A DNA stretch of 64,000 nt from Erinaceus europaeus (GCF_950295315.1 NC_080162.1:72298697-72362696), one strand, 5' to 3'. Counted from the first letter of the stretch, positions 13,060 to 25,619 are shown. The notes: generated from the letters alone by a model not told the origin. Numbers and translations are program-made.

Positions 13060-13187
13060 GATAAACGACATAGTGGGGGTTGTATTGTTAAATGGGAAAC
13101 TGGGGAATGTTATGCATGTACAAACTATTGTATTTACTGTTGAATGTAAAACATTAATTCCCCAATATGAAAAAATTAAAAAAAAAA
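13060..13187 (+). mobile_element. Very short L1 3' end with perfect 17-bp target duplication
   Basis: It matches only the last part of the L1 3' UTR ('gggaatgttatgcatg', 'ttactgttgaatgtaaaac') and ends in a poly(A)-rich tail. It is bracketed by AAGAGTTAGTGGGGTTC at 13043-13059 and 13188-13204. Confidence 0.92.
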
Positions 13188-14169
13188 AAGAGTTAGTGGG
13201 GTTCAGGCCAGGATGCTGTGTTACCAGGTGCATTGGCCCAAAATTCTGTATCTGTAAGACAAGAATGGCTGAAATGGGTGTAAGAGAGGGGTAAGGCCAA
13301 CCAGGAACTGCATACCAGTTCTTGTACAAGCAGAACCCGCCATTTCCTTAAGAGCTACCACTGGAGTCTTCCACCAGCTTTCCACCTAACTCAACTAGGT
13401 CCAGGGGAAGCAGCCCTGGAACTCCCTGAAAAGCAGTCTGTAGCCCAGACTGTGACAACAAACACAACCAAAGGGACATGGTCCACATGGCAACTGACAA
13501 GGAGACACTACAGGAAAAGGCAGAAGATGGTAAGATCTCATATGATGGTGACATCACGGGTGGAATTATTAGCTCTCCTTACTCTTCCCGGGGAAATCGA
13601 TTTATGTGCCAACCCGGCCCTTAGGGGGTGGTGGTATGGGTTCTTAGCCCTGGGTCTTCTGAGTCAAATGATCTAAGAATTCTAAACACAGCCCCACCCC
13701 AAAGGCACTATCACAGTATAAGCCATGTACTTTTCTGGGGGAATATTCACCCATGTTCAGATTCGAAGGAGGGTGTGGATAAAAGCCATCCCAAGAACAG
13801 AGAGGACCTTGTAGGCTCCTTATCTACTAGTGCAAAACCCCTATAGAAAGAAGCACTGGTGTGCTAAGCAGGGCTTCCATAGCAAGAGTGCAAGACAAGC
13901 CCTGACCCGAGGTGGGGAGTCAGGGCTGTGAGGGATATCAATGAGGAGGCAGACTTTCACTCAGTGTGTTGGAATCTTTGTGAACAGTTAACCCACTTAC
14001 CACAGTGAAAACACACACACACACCAGCAAGCCATGGTTAACCGAGAGAAAGGCAGCAGAGCTTAAAGTCCAGGCTGCATGTTGATGTGAATAGCTATCA
14101 GCTTTATTTCAAGAACCGCAGGAAATTCTGTCCCAGCAGTGACTAGTTTTCTGCAAACTACGTGGAGGC

Positions 14170-14378
14170 TTGAAGGCTGAGGTGATGCACCCATTTGAGT
14201 GGGCATACATTACAGTGCACAAGGCCCGGGATTCAGGTCCCCAGCCCCCACCTGCAGGGGGAAGCTTCACTGAACTGTGAGGCAGTGCTGTAGATGTCTC
14301 TCTTTGTCCCTCTCCCTTCTTAATTTCTTACTGTCCTATCAAATAAATATATTTAAAAAATATTCTTAAAAAAAGCAG
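14170..14378 (+). mobile_element. SINE family B
   Basis: 'ttacagtgcacaaggcccgg', 'cccacctgcagggggaagct' and an 'aaataaatatatttaaaa' tail. Confidence 0.85.
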
Positions 14379-15204
14379 CTTGGTCACATGACAGCAGTGA
14401 TCATGTCACCACTGATGACTTGCTTATTATTGTTTTAAATATGGCCCCAAAATGTGTTGGGCAAGACCTATATTGTGCCTATTTGAGGGTTTCTGGTGCT
14501 CTGACTGGCAGGACTACATGCTGTTATCAACTTACCTGACATCGAGAAAGCAGATGCCTTAAAACCTGTCTTTGTGGCCTTGGGAAGTCAGCAGGTGGTT
14601 AGGTCAGGTCACTGGGGCTGGATTCCCTAAGCACCTTTGCTAGTAAACAGGTACCAAGTGGAACTCACTCAAGACAAACTATGAGGGAACTTTTGGTCTC
14701 CAGAAACAACTTTGGTAATTGGCAATAGGCTGCAGGGATGCCCTAACCAATTCCCTTCTTCAACTTATTAAGTAAGGGGATGAAATGAAAGCTGCCTACT
14801 GCTGCAATTGGTCCCTGAAGAGACTGAGGTTCAGCTGCGACTGCTGTGATTAGCAGAGAAACTGCTCCTGGGAGAGGCCGGGGTCCTCAGAATTGTTCTT
14901 CCTGGCCCTTTGCCAGGAGAAAGATGTCTAGAAGTGGTGCTACGGCTCAGGAGAGAGGTCACTCTCCACAGGGGGATGTGACAATTTATAGTCACAAAAG
15001 CAAAGATTCAAACAAGGTCATGCCCAAAGAGGCCTGGGCAAAGGGAGAACATATGGGTCACAGCAACCAGACCGAGCCCAGCGAGCCTAGGGAACTCCCC
15101 AGGGGCACTGGCTACGGGGATCTCTTAGGGAAAGAAGGGGCACTGCCAAATGCTGGTAACAAGGGAAGTGAAAATGAAGAATCTATGGAGAGCTAACAAA
15201 AATA

Positions 15205-15425
15205 GACAAGATCAGGGTAATCTACTGACCCATCATTTACTGAACTCTCACTGCAGACCAGGCCCCTCCCTGGATATTTCCATATTTCTGGAATGCCTGG
15301 TCTTCCCAACAGCACACAGTGATCATCGGTTTTACATGAGTCTCGTTAACAGAGACGGAAATGGGGGCCCAGAGAAACTGGGGCCTAGTTGCTCAACTAG
15401 TAATTAAAAAGAGTGATTTTAGCCT
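15205..15425 (+). mobile_element. MIR relic
   Basis: 'tttactgaactctcactgca' at the start, 'agacggaaatgggggcccag' in the core and 'gctcaactagtaatt' near the end. Confidence 0.6.
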
Positions 15426-15814
15426 AGATCCAACAGTGGACCAGGTTCAAAGCAAGTCTTTTGTTGCCCTGACAAGGGGTCTCTGACTGCCGCAGTCACC
15501 TGTCACCCTTCCTCCATGTGCACAGGATGGTGCCCGGGCACCTTTTCAAGACAAGGACTGTGAGGTGCAGCACCACATCTCCCTTCCTTCACCAAGACTA
15601 ACTCATTTGCAAAACTGGTCTTGTAGACCTGCACCTCTTGCAGGATCAAGTCCATCCTCCTCAGGCTGATGTTCAAGGTTCCTGACCACTTGGCTCTATT
15701 TCACTCTACACCTTCAATCTCTGCAAATCAGCCCGATCGTCTGCTCTCCCCACAAGTTACCGGTGTTCTACCTTAGCTCACACTGCGTCTCCTGCTTAGG
15801 TATCTTTCTGTATC

Positions 15815-16040
15815 CTCTTTGTCATTGCTGGGGCTCAGTGCCCACACAGCTACACTGTTCTCAGTGGCCTTTTTTTTTGGGGGGGAGGGGTACCTTTTTC
15901 TTCCTTTTTGATAGAGGGTGAAAGAGACAGAGGGAAGGAGAGATATCTGTAGCACTGCCCCACCATTGTGAAGTTCCCCCTCTGGCCGTGGGGACGCAGG
16001 GCTTGTGTGTGCTCTACCATGAGTCACCAGCTGGGCTCCC
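15815..16040 (-). mobile_element. SINE family A/B with 3' module
   Basis: 'tcattgctggggctcagtgc' is the extra 3' module; then 'gatagagggtgaaagagaca' and 'accagctgggctccc' at the head end. Confidence 0.7.
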
Positions 16041-16673
16041 TTTTAAGTCACCATGTCCTACATGTCGCTGTTACTTCAACACAAGGTCAGCACTCCCTCT
16101 TCTGAGTTCCTAAGAACACTGACAGCACTATACCTCCACTATCTTGCTGACGTGTCCTATACTCAAGGATTAATAGAAGAGGCACCAGAACTCTTGCCCT
16201 GGGCTGGCAATTTGCTCACCATGTAGTCAATAACAAATCACTTATGCTCTACAGTGGAGTGGGGACGACACCTAGAACACACGAGAATTTAATGAGAGCA
16301 CACAGAGGGGAGAGTAGTCTGGCACATATCCACTAACCTCAGGTAAGAAAAGAGAGGCTGCACCCATGCTCCTTTCTGATGTCTGATGATAAAACTCGGG
16401 GCTGCATGCTTGCTCCTGTTCAGAAACAACTATAGTGACTGCAAGATGACCACTAAGCAGCAGAAACTAATTTAGCATTTGCTAAATGAGCACAGGTTAA
16501 GAGGGAGGGAAAGTCTAGACTCGCTTGGAGGAAGATCTGCAGGCGTAGGTATGGGCAGTCTCTACCCAATGCTCCAATCATGATCCAGCAAACCAAGGTG
16601 TGGAAGGACAGCTGAAGGGCTGACCTTGAAGCCCTTTCCCTACTAGCTCAAGGTCAAATAAGACTGTAGTGCC

Positions 16674-16708
16674 ATCCCTCCCTCCCTCCCTCCCTCCCTC
16701 GCTCCTTC
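16674..16708. repeat. (CCCT)n microsatellite
   Basis: Seven or so CCCT units with one interruption. Confidence 0.85.
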
Positions 16709-17350
16709 CTGGGACTTGCACTAAGAAATCTGAAGGCAGTCAAGGTTTGGCGTCTTCATCACCACCCACCCCCTGCCCCCGTATTCTTTTCCTTAACCCA
16801 AAATAGAAAGCATTTCCCAATTTGCAAATTAAAGTGGCTCTCAAAATCAATTTTATAGCCAGCAATCATAGCCCTGATGTTATGTAACTATGGGGGGGGG
16901 GCTGCATTAGGAAGCTGCTCTTTCGCAGAGCCTCCATCCTGCCCACGTGACAGTACACTACAGAGGTTTTCAGCTCTAAAAGAGCAGATGTAAATACCAC
17001 AAACCAAAACACTATATTCTTGAGACATAATTATAGCAAGATAAATATGCAAATAAAGACACAAAAGAAGCAGACACATCAGTCACCTAATGAGAAGCTG
17101 ATTGCAATGGGGAGAAGAAAAACAGTGAGGCTCCGGCATGAGATGGAAGAGGCTATGGGGGTAGCCCTGGTTTGCCATCACTGTGAGATGCCGTATGTTC
17201 AGCTCCAAGCCGAGTTGCAACAGCCTCAAAAGACCTAGGCACTCACAGCCTAAGAATACTCATCTAGAAAGAGGATGGCTCTAGGTTTATGTGTCAGGAT
17301 ACACTGAGCTCCCTCATCCCCAAAGCCTCTCCTGTGGTATTTCCTGGTCT

Positions 17351-17668
17351 TTTTTTTTTTTTTTTTTTTTGGCTTCAGGGTTATTGCTGGGGCTCGGTGC
17401 CTACACCACTGCTCCTGGAGACCATTTTTTCCCCTTTTGTTTTATCATTGTGGTTATTATTAGTTTGTTGTTGTTGCTGTTGTTGGACAAGACAGAGAAA
17501 TGGAGAGGGGAGGGGAGAGGCAGAGAGGAGGGGAGACAGAGAGGGGTAGAGAAAGATAGACACCTGCAGACCTGCTTCACTGCCTGCGAAGGGACTCCCC
17601 TGCAGGTGGGGAGCCGGGGGCTGGAACCGGGATCGTGCACTTAACCCGCTGCACTACCGCCCGACTCC
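17351..17668 (-). mobile_element. SINE family A with 3' module
   Basis: Long T run, 'ttattgctggggctcggtgc', 'gacacctgcagacctgcttc', 'ctgcactaccgcccgactcc'. Flanks share TTTCCTGGTCT (11-bp target duplication). Confidence 0.92.
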
Positions 17669-18057
17669 CGTTTCCTGGTCTCTTAAATGCTCTGTTCTCC
17701 ATGCCCTGTGGCTCAAGATACAGCTAACAGAGCCACTCTTCCATCACAACCTCTAGAACCCCAAAACCTCCTTGAATTCACCCTTCTCTAACTGCTGAAC
17801 TGTGTCCATCTTATACCTGGGAAACCAGAGCTTCTTAGCTTGCTTCCTGTTTCCTCACTTGCCTCCTGTCACAGAGCCACGGTGCTCTTGAAAACACACC
17901 AACAGGATGGTTAACACTGCTACTCTATGACTTAACATGACCCACAAAGCTGGGGTGGTGGGGCTCTGGTCTCCTCCTAACAACCCAGTCCAGCTTTCAC
18001 CCCACCCAATAACTACAGGGTCCTTGTCCCTCTGCTTGGCAGATGTTTATCCCTCAG

Positions 18058-18196
18058 GTCTTTTTATTTTGTTTTCAAACAGAGCACTGCTAGGCTTTGG
18101 CTTATGGTGGTTCTTGGGGTTGAACCTGGGACCAGAGAGCCTTGATTTTGTTTGTTTTGCTTTTTGCATAACCATTACCCTGTCTCCCAGCTCTTC
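18058..18196 (-). mobile_element. SINE family D
   Basis: 'agagcactgctaggctttgg', 'gttgaacctgggacc' and 'tttgcataaccattaccctg'. Confidence 0.75.
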
Positions 18197-18736
18197 CCTC
18201 AAGTGTTCAGTTTTAATCTTCTTGAAGACATTCTCTGACCAACTTTGGCACATTCCCTATTTCCAGTGTTTCCCTCATCCAAATATTCCTGAAACTGTAT
18301 CTTGTTTTCCCTTATGACAGACACATATCTCAAACTAAGGTAGAAATGTCTCAATGGTGGAGGCCATGCTGGCTTTTCAGTGATGGATCATGGGTGGCAA
18401 GCATTTTACCACCAGGAACACACAGGCAACCCACCAGTGAAAAATGGACCTCTTTGGGAGGAGACATGTTATCCTTTTGATCAGTGGGGGTAGAGTAGGC
18501 AGACATGAACTCAACACATGCCAAGTTACTAATCTGGGCTGCTACCAGCACGGCTCAGAAGGACCTCTGGACTCCACCCCCATGGAGTGGCCACTGCACA
18601 CCTAGCATCCTTGTGCTAGTTTTACTTTAATTTTCCATGAAAATCCTTAAATGCTGGCTATACCATTTTATAAATGGATTCCAAGACTCAGGTGCTTAGG
18701 GACTCAATGTCTGCCTGTGGAACAAATACATGAGTG

Positions 18737-18928
18737 CTTTTTTAAAAATGTTTATTTATTTATTATTGGATAGGGACAGAAAAATTGAGGGAGATAGAGG
18801 GAGACACCTGCAGACCTACTTCACCACTCATGAAGCTCTCCCCCTGCAGATGGGAACCAGGGGCTTGAACCTGGGATTCTGTGCACTGTAATGTGAGTGC
18901 TTAACCAAGTGTGCTACTGCCTGGCCCC
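18737..18928 (-). mobile_element. SINE family B
   Basis: 'ttattggatagggacagaa', 'ctccccctgcagatgggaac', 'gtgctactgcctggcccc'. The flanks AATACATGAGTG and AATACCTGAGTG form a 12-bp duplication with one mismatch. Confidence 0.9.
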
Positions 18929-19308
18929 AATACCTGAGTGTCTCTGGGCAGGATTCAAACCCTTGTATAAAACCACCATTTAGACACCCAAGCTTTACCT
19001 GTGTATCCTATCATACTCCACTCCCTAGGCCCCACTGGCTCTCAAATTCCTCTTGTTCTGAGGATGATCTCAGTCCACTCTAACAACCTCAAAGGATCTG
19101 CTATTCCCTTGATGGCACTCACCTGAAATCATCCAAAAACAGTTATTATGGCTCAGAAGTCCACACCCCCAGGATGAGGGAAACCCATGGAGTTTCATGC
19201 CTCTTCTTCCCAGGAGGACTTCACCTCATCCTAAAAGATACCGCACTGAGGGAGAAATGGAGCAAAAGCTGGAGAGTCTGGGGGAGTGGGAAGGGGAACC
19301 AGAACCTT

Positions 19309-19359
19309 GCTCAAAGGTCCTACTTGCTCAAAGGTCCTACTTGCTCAAAGGTCCTACTC
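19309..19359. repeat. 17-bp tandem repeat, three copies
   Basis: Unit GCTCAAAGGTCCTACTT, at 19309-19325, 19326-19342 and 19343-19359. The last base differs in copy 3; otherwise perfect. Confidence 0.95.
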
Positions 19360-19516
19360 AGTTAATTCCAGAAGATAGAGCCAGGAGTTGAACCTACTAG
19401 ACCCTCAAAGACCGAGGCCTAGCTCTTAAGCTTTTTGAGGGTTAAGGAGTAAGAGGTAAGCAGCATGCTTAACACCTGGGAAGGTAGTAAAATGTCTTCA
19501 CACTCCTTTGGTGTGG

Positions 19517-19645
19517 GCAGTTCTCAAAGTGGAGTGTGTATCACTATCACCTGGAAGACTTGTTGAAAAGCCTCTTCCAGTTCCAACGCTAGGTCCTGAG
19601 ATAGGGGCAGAAAAGCATTTCCAGCAAGTTCCCAGTCTGGGGGCC
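19517..19645 (+). mobile_element. MER5-like hAT DNA transposon relic
   Basis: 'cagttctcaaagtggagtgt', 'atcacctggaagacttgttg' and later 'gcatttccagcaagttccc' follow MER5A/B order. Degraded, so tentative. Confidence 0.5.
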
Positions 19646-20182
19646 TCATGCTGCTAAGGTGTCTTACCAACACTGTGTGTTGGCAAGTTAGTTTATGAAA
19701 AGGGCAAACTGTAGCAGTGCTTGTAGGTCTTTTCATGATTACAGGATCAAACATCAGTAATCAAGCAGAAATTTCTATTCATGATATCCTGCCACTGAGG
19801 AAACTGAGTAGGTGGGAAAATGGGAGTTCTCAGGACAGTTACCTAACACAGGGCTTCTGAAACAATGGGCTGGAGCGACACTTTTCTGTGCCACACGTGG
19901 TTATGCCCATCCCTGAGATGCTCGGGGTGGAGGAGGGCGTCTGGGTCACGTCAATGAAGACATCTGGATTTCAGTTTAGGCAACTGGCCTGAACTCCCAA
20001 AATTAGTTATCTGAAGGTAAAAAGCCACCCTGCTGTCGTCTGGGGTGTGATATATTCAGTCATTTCTACTGCCCCATGCAAAACCAGGGTTCTGTCCAAA
20101 CAGACCTCAAATCCAGGAATGCAATCTGGTTACTAACAACAAATAAATCTTTGTGACTTCCAGTTCTCTTTATGTCTGGTAC

Positions 20183-20211
20183 AGGGCTGGGCTGGGCTGG
20201 GCTGGGCTGGC
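20183..20211. repeat. (GGGCT)n pentanucleotide repeat
   Basis: About five tandem GGGCT units. Confidence 0.85.
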
Positions 20212-20446
20212 CCATGTACTATGCCAAAATGTGACAGCATTACACTTGCAGCCTGTGCCCTAGACTGGAGCTTTCTGGGAGGACATGTCTTAGACATGTC
20301 TGGAAAAAAAAAATAAGAGGATGTTACGTGATTATGGCTTTCCTTTTTCCAAAAGAATGGAAATAAAGGTTAAATGAATTAATCTGGCTCACATTTCTGT
20401 GACTTTCCCCTTGGCCCAGATGGTCAACACTAAAATCCAACATGTT

Positions 20447-20647
20447 GGGGCCAGGCAGTGGTGCACCTGGTTAAGCGCACACATTACAGTGCACAAGGAC
20501 CCACGTTCAAGGACCCCCTGATCCCCACATGCAGGGGGGAAAGCTTTGCAAGTGGTGAAGCAGGGCTGCACCCTCTTTCCCTCTCTATCTCCCCTACCCC
20601 TCTCAATTCTCTGCCTCTACCCAATAATAAAGAAGAGGAAAAAAAGA
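20447..20647 (+). mobile_element. SINE family B
   Basis: 'ggggccaggcagtggtgcac' head, A-rich end. CCAACATGTT flanks both sides (20437-20446 and 20648-20657). Confidence 0.93.
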
Positions 20648-21593
20648 CCAACATGTTAAACTTAAGTCAACCTACCTTCCATTACTAATGAAATACATTA
20701 TCTTGCTGGGAATCATGAAAAACAATGCTGCCATTTGCAAGATTATCTAACCTGCTCAGGCCCCACACTCCTGCCTTTTGCAGGCTGAGAAACAGAAGTA
20801 TTTTCATCTTCCTCACGATGCCCTATGGTGTGCCTGGGTGACTCTAATCCATTCCTCCTGGATCCCTTGACATCACTTTCTTTTACAAAGAAACAAAATA
20901 CAGAATTCTGACCTGTGTGTGATGCAGGCTGAGTTATAGCTTTCCCCTGGCACCTCTAACGGAAAGCGAAATTCCTTTAATGTTGGGAAATTCATCGCAG
21001 TATTTTATGGTATTGATTTATTTTAAACTTGGCTGGCAGTTTTAAGGCCTACCATGCTTCTGAATCCTAGAAATGCTGGAGGAGCTCTCCATTTCCTCTG
21101 ATTAAGTAGGACCACAGAGGACTCACTAGTGAAAATGAAAAGACGGGCTGGGAGCTTGTGTGCTGCTGCCCCACTTTATGAGGAGAGACCGTGGGCAGTC
21201 TCGCTAGTTCCTGGGAGAGTTCTGACCTCAAGTGCTTCACTATCCCAGCCACACCTCACTACCCCAAGTGTGGGGTAGGCAGAATGTGGCTGTCAGAAGG
21301 GACGAGCAGCCCTGCAGCAAGGTGCCCGCACTAAGGGCAATGGTGCACACTAATGCCTATGCCCCGCACAGCAGTGCTATCTGGAGGGGAACCTCCAAGT
21401 GCCTCAAAATATAAACCTGAGATTGTACCTATTTGCCAACAACTGTACTGTAATACATTAACCCTCCTCTCTCAGTAAAAAAAGAAGATAAATCAAATCA
21501 TGAAAAGTTGCTTTTAAAGAGGCTTTAGGAGGCAGAATAGTGGAATTCTACTCAGATACTGTGTTTCCAACTCTCTTAAAAACCCAACAAAAT

Positions 21594-21870
21594 GGGGAGT
21601 TGGGCGTTAACTTAATACAGTGGGTTAAGCGCAGGTGGCACAAAGCTCAAGTACTGGCGTAAGGATCCTGGTTCGAGGCCCCGGCTCCCCACCTGCAGGA
21701 CAGTTCCTTCACAAGTGGTGAAGTGGGTCTGCAGGTGACTTGTCTTTCTCTTCCCCTTTCTGTCTTCCCCTCCTCTCTCCATTTCTCTGTCCTATCCAGC
21801 AACAATGACATCAGTAACAACAATAACTACAACAATAAGGCAACCAAGGGGAATCAATATTTTTAAAAAA
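21594..21870 (+). mobile_element. SINE family A
   Basis: 'ggagttgggcgtt' head, 'ggcgtaaggatcctggttcg', 'ccccggctccccacctgcag', tail with 'aacaacaataactacaac'. Confidence 0.92.
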
Positions 21871-22622
21871 TCAGCAAAATGAATCCCAGCTTCTTAATCA
21901 GAAGACTCATAGCAAACAATAGATCATTTATGCAGATAATGTGATAGTACATATAAAATGCTTGATACAGAGCTAGAAGTAGAAAGGCAGAGTCTGGGTC
22001 CCGCACATGTCAGGGGTTCCTGCAGATGTTCTTAATAATCTGAAGTTGTAGGTGGGGAGTGTCTTTGTGTCCCTGGGAGTAAGAGGAACTAGGAATTGGA
22101 AGGACCCCGACCATCAGGCATCTTTGCTCACAGCAGGGTGATTGTAAGAACTATTTGGATTTGCCCAAAGGGATACTAAGTAGACCAGGTGGGGCCAAGG
22201 AGACCGAGGAGGAGGAAGAGGATGTGAGCATCAGCAGCCGCAGGGCGGATTTGTCCACACATGGATGCTTTCATGTTGCAGAGGTTCAAGGGACAGATTA
22301 TCCCTGGGGGCCACCAGCCCCGTTCCAGCCCCTTACATAACAGTTCAGCCTCCTCCAGATGTAGCTGGCATTAACTTCATACTGGCAACATCAGGGGCAA
22401 AGGCCCCCTAGGGAAGCTGCTCAGCCCTACAAATACCAGCCCCTCCCTCACCTTAGGGAAATTCCTAGAAAACACCTGGTAGACAGATAAGACCCCAAGT
22501 ATTTGTCTCTGTTTATGCCTGTCCCTAGGGCAGTGAAAGTCCTCAAAGTAGAGTACTGGGCTTTTAAGTTCCTAGAAAAGTAAACCCTCTGCATCTTCAT
22601 TCACAAGTCCTCCAGCCTTTTA

Positions 22623-22744
22623 CAGACCCACATAGTCAACGACTGCCACCAGATTCAAAGGAGGTCTCAAAACTTTACATCAGGCTCAACCTGACGCTGT
22701 TGACTGGCTACGGAAGAAGGGCAAACGCTAGAAGAAGAAGAAGA
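22623..22744 (+). mobile_element. Second 3' fragment of the same non-LTR retrotransposon
   Basis: The last 81 bases up to the stop codon (22651-22731) match the end of the 61977-63477 element at 80 positions; the single difference is a CpG-type transition. Upstream, 22628-22650 also matches after a 5-nt deletion, and a further 6-nt gap may extend the match to 22623. After TAG it carries four AAG units, so the tail type is the same. Severe 5' truncation leaves roughly 110 bp. The opposite orientation and different flanks show an independent insertion. Confidence 0.88.
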
Positions 22745-23444
22745 CAGCTTTGTGAAGTGTGAGAAAGACAAGAGTAAAACAAAACTGAGCTTCTAATTTT
22801 ATTAACAGGGACACAAAAGAGGCTTAGGTTCTAGAACTGCTAGGATCAAAGAATTAATCATCACTGGTTAAATACAACCACCTTCCAAATGCTCTACTTT
22901 AAATACACACCCACCTTCCTTAAGGATCTAACCACTCCTCAGGATAAGGCTGGCAGTCCCCTCCCTAATCTACTCTTCTGGCAGTTTGAGGCTCCAGGGA
23001 CTAAGCAGGAAGTCTCTCTAGGACATCCCTCAGGCCAGCAATAACACTTTCCACATGAAATTTTGTTTGGTTGGTTTTCTTTAAGTGTTTACCAGCACAC
23101 TCTAAACCTTCTCAGTAGAAGAAACTACTCAGTGAAAAATCTAAGTGCCAAGAACAAGGTCCACATTAGTCATCTCAGGATCTACAGTGCTAGGAGAGCA
23201 GGAAGTTCAATCTATTTGATGCCCAACTGAATTCAATTATAAAGACAACTGAAGTTCATAGATAAGTGAAGCAACATACCATTACACTGGCTGAAGCCAT
23301 GGTCTTAAAAGATCGGGGTTCAAATACAGATTTTGTTCCTTACTAGCACTTAGGGCTTTCAAAAGTTATTTGAAATGTTAATGAAATTAATCATAAAGCA
23401 CTGAAGTTAATAAAATACAGCACTCAGGTCAGGAATGCTCATTA

Positions 23445-23588
23445 TCATATTCGGCCAAGAGGTATAACAACAGATAGAGCACTGGACTTGCAAGCACGCA
23501 GTCCTGAGTTCAGATCCCCAGCACCACATATGCCACTGTGGTGCTCTGGCTTCTTTCCTTCTGCCCCACTGTTGAAATAGTGTTCCCC
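23445..23588 (+). mobile_element. SINE family C
   Basis: 'gatagagcactggacttgca', 'gagttcagatccccagcac' and 'ccactgtggtgctctggc'. Confidence 0.7.
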
Positions 23589-23968
23589 CACCCCTTTTTC
23601 CCAACTTGTAAGGAGAAGCCCCAGGTAGAGTTCTTACACCCCCTAGAAGTCATCTGCCCTGAGAAAAAATGTGAAGGGTCCCTGGTCAATTCTGGTATCT
23701 AGGCCAGGAAACTACCTAGTCCCGGGTTCCTAATTTCTCACCTAGCCCCTACTCCCTTCAGAGATTCTATTTTGCTATTTAATACAAACCACTTAAGACA
23801 TTCCACTCCATTTTTAAAATTTTCAGTACCATTTCTAATTAACCTTATACCTATAGCGTAACACAACTTGTATAAGTCCATCCCAAAAAAAGTGATCTGA
23901 ATGATATCCATAGCCGCAATGTGATCAAATAATCCTGCTGACTGTTAAAGCTGGAAAAGTCTGTGGAG

Positions 23969-24162
23969 TGGGGCTGGGTGGTGGTGCACCTGATTGAGTA
24001 CACATATTTACATGCACAAGGATCCAGGTTCCAGGCCCTAGTCTCCACCTGCAGGTGAAAACTTCATGAGAGGTGAAGCAGTCCTACAGATGTCTCTGTT
24101 TCTCTCCCTCCCCTCCTCAATTTCTCTTGTTTTATCAAATAAAATAAATTAAAAAAAAAAAG
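23969..24162 (+). mobile_element. SINE family B
   Basis: 'ggggctgggtggtggtgcac' head, 'ctccacctgcaggtgaaaac', poly(A) end. Confidence 0.88.
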
Positions 24163-24367
24163 TTGTGGATCATTTAAGATCACTGGGGACCCAGCTAAAT
24201 TTTTGAGAATGCCCCAAATTGTGATACCTCAAATCTTACAGAACAGAAGCAAAATCTGAAAGTGATTAAGTGTCTGACTCAGGTCATCCAGCATCTTTGA
24301 AGTCCAGGTCAGGGATAAATATCATTTATTAATATATTATAATAAATATTTATTACCATAAAATTTA

Positions 24368-24500
24368 AAGCATTTTATTTATGTATTATTGAGGAAGAGG
24401 AGAAATCAGATATCACTTTGGTACATGTGTGCTGCCGGGATTGTTTGGACCTCATGCTTGAGAGTCCAGTGCTTTACCCACTGCACCACCTCCCAGACCA
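24368..24500 (-). mobile_element. SINE family C
   Basis: 'atatcactttggtacatgtg', 'cctcatgcttgagagtcc' and 'gcaccacctcccagacca'. Confidence 0.75.
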
Positions 24501-24535
24501 CTGTTACTATAATTCTTTAAAAATTATCCTGACTT

Positions 24536-24831
24536 GGGAGTCGGGCTGTAGCGCAGCTGGTTAAGCGCAGGTGGCGCAAAGCACAAGGACCGGCGTAAGG
24601 ATCCCAGTTCGAACCCCGGCTCCCCACCTGCAGGGGAGTCGCTTCACAGGCGGTGAAGCAGGTCTGCAGGTGTCTCTCTTTCTCTCCTCCTCTCTGTCTT
24701 CCCCTCCTCTCTCCATTTCTCTCTGTCCTATCCAACAACTACAACAACAATAATAACTACAACAATAAAACAACAAGGGCAACAAAAGGGAATAAATAAA
24801 TAAAATAAATATTTAAAAAAAAATTAAAAAA
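24536..24831 (+). mobile_element. SINE family A, young full-length copy
   Basis: 'gggagtcgggctgtagcgca' head with an A box (TAGCGCAGCTGG) and a B box (AGTTCGAACCC). A perfect 16-bp duplication AAAATTATCCTGACTT lies at 24520-24535 and 24832-24847. It is close to the best-formed copy in the window. Confidence 0.96.
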
Positions 24832-24897
24832 AAAATTATCCTGACTTCTGTCTGATGTCAATCAGTTATCAAGCTCATACATGAAAAATATTTTGTG

Positions 24898-25045
24898 GGC
24901 TGGGCGACAGCATAATGGTTATGCAAAAGACTTTCATGCTGGTACCCCAGGTTCAGTTCCCAGCGTGCATAAACCAGAGCTGAGCAATGCTCTGGTATAT
25001 CTCTATCTCTCATTAAAATAAAATTAAAAAAAAAATTTTTTTTTA
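24898..25045 (+). mobile_element. SINE family D
   Basis: 'gggctgggcgacagcataat', 'ccaggttcagttcccag', 'agagctgagcaatgctctgg', A-rich tail. Confidence 0.88.
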
Positions 25046-25619
25046 AGATTGTTTTGTGACACCCCCCAGCTCAGGTCACACCAACCAACGTCTGATTTCC
25101 TTCCACAGGCCTCAACTGCCCACTCTGAAGAAATGTCTCTGAAGGGCCCTGGCTTCAGCAGGCCCTGGTAACCAAGGTTTGTTTATTCAACAGCAAATTT
25201 AGCTATGATTAAAAATGCCCTCACCCTGTAACACCCTCCCTCCCTGGTAACATGTGGGTGGTGGCACCTAGAACGAACATCAGTTTGGCTGCCTTCTGCC
25301 TTTTTGCTTTGGGTTGGCTGGTAGGAACCACTGGAAATTGGTACACACTGTTGGAGAGTGATAACTTTATGGGAGAGATAGGACCTATTGTTAAGTAATC
25401 CTTAAAAATAGATACTTTTTTCTGGAACAAACAATTCAACTGGACAGTTGCCTAGAGTCTTTTTTTTTTTTTTTTTAAGCCATTTGTTCATAAGTAAAGC
25501 CACTAAAATCAACTTCAGAATAAGGTAGAAGACAAGATTAAACTTCCACCCCAGGACAAAGTGATTATCTAAAATTGTACTGTTTAACATTCAATTTAGA
25601 CAGTTTACTTAGGATACTC

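Noticed and set aside
19309..19359. Possible CRISPR-like repeats
   Set aside because: Three abutting copies without spacers in mammalian DNA; a simple tandem repeat.
22155..22340. Short frame with a Glu-rich run (KETEEEEEDVSI) in intron 3
   Set aside because: No splice context or similarity that I recognise. Length and composition are compatible with chance.
24536..24640. tRNA-like A and B boxes suggesting a tRNA gene
   Set aside because: The sequence does not fold into a cloverleaf by eye and is the head of a SINE with a target duplication. The same heads recur dozens of times.
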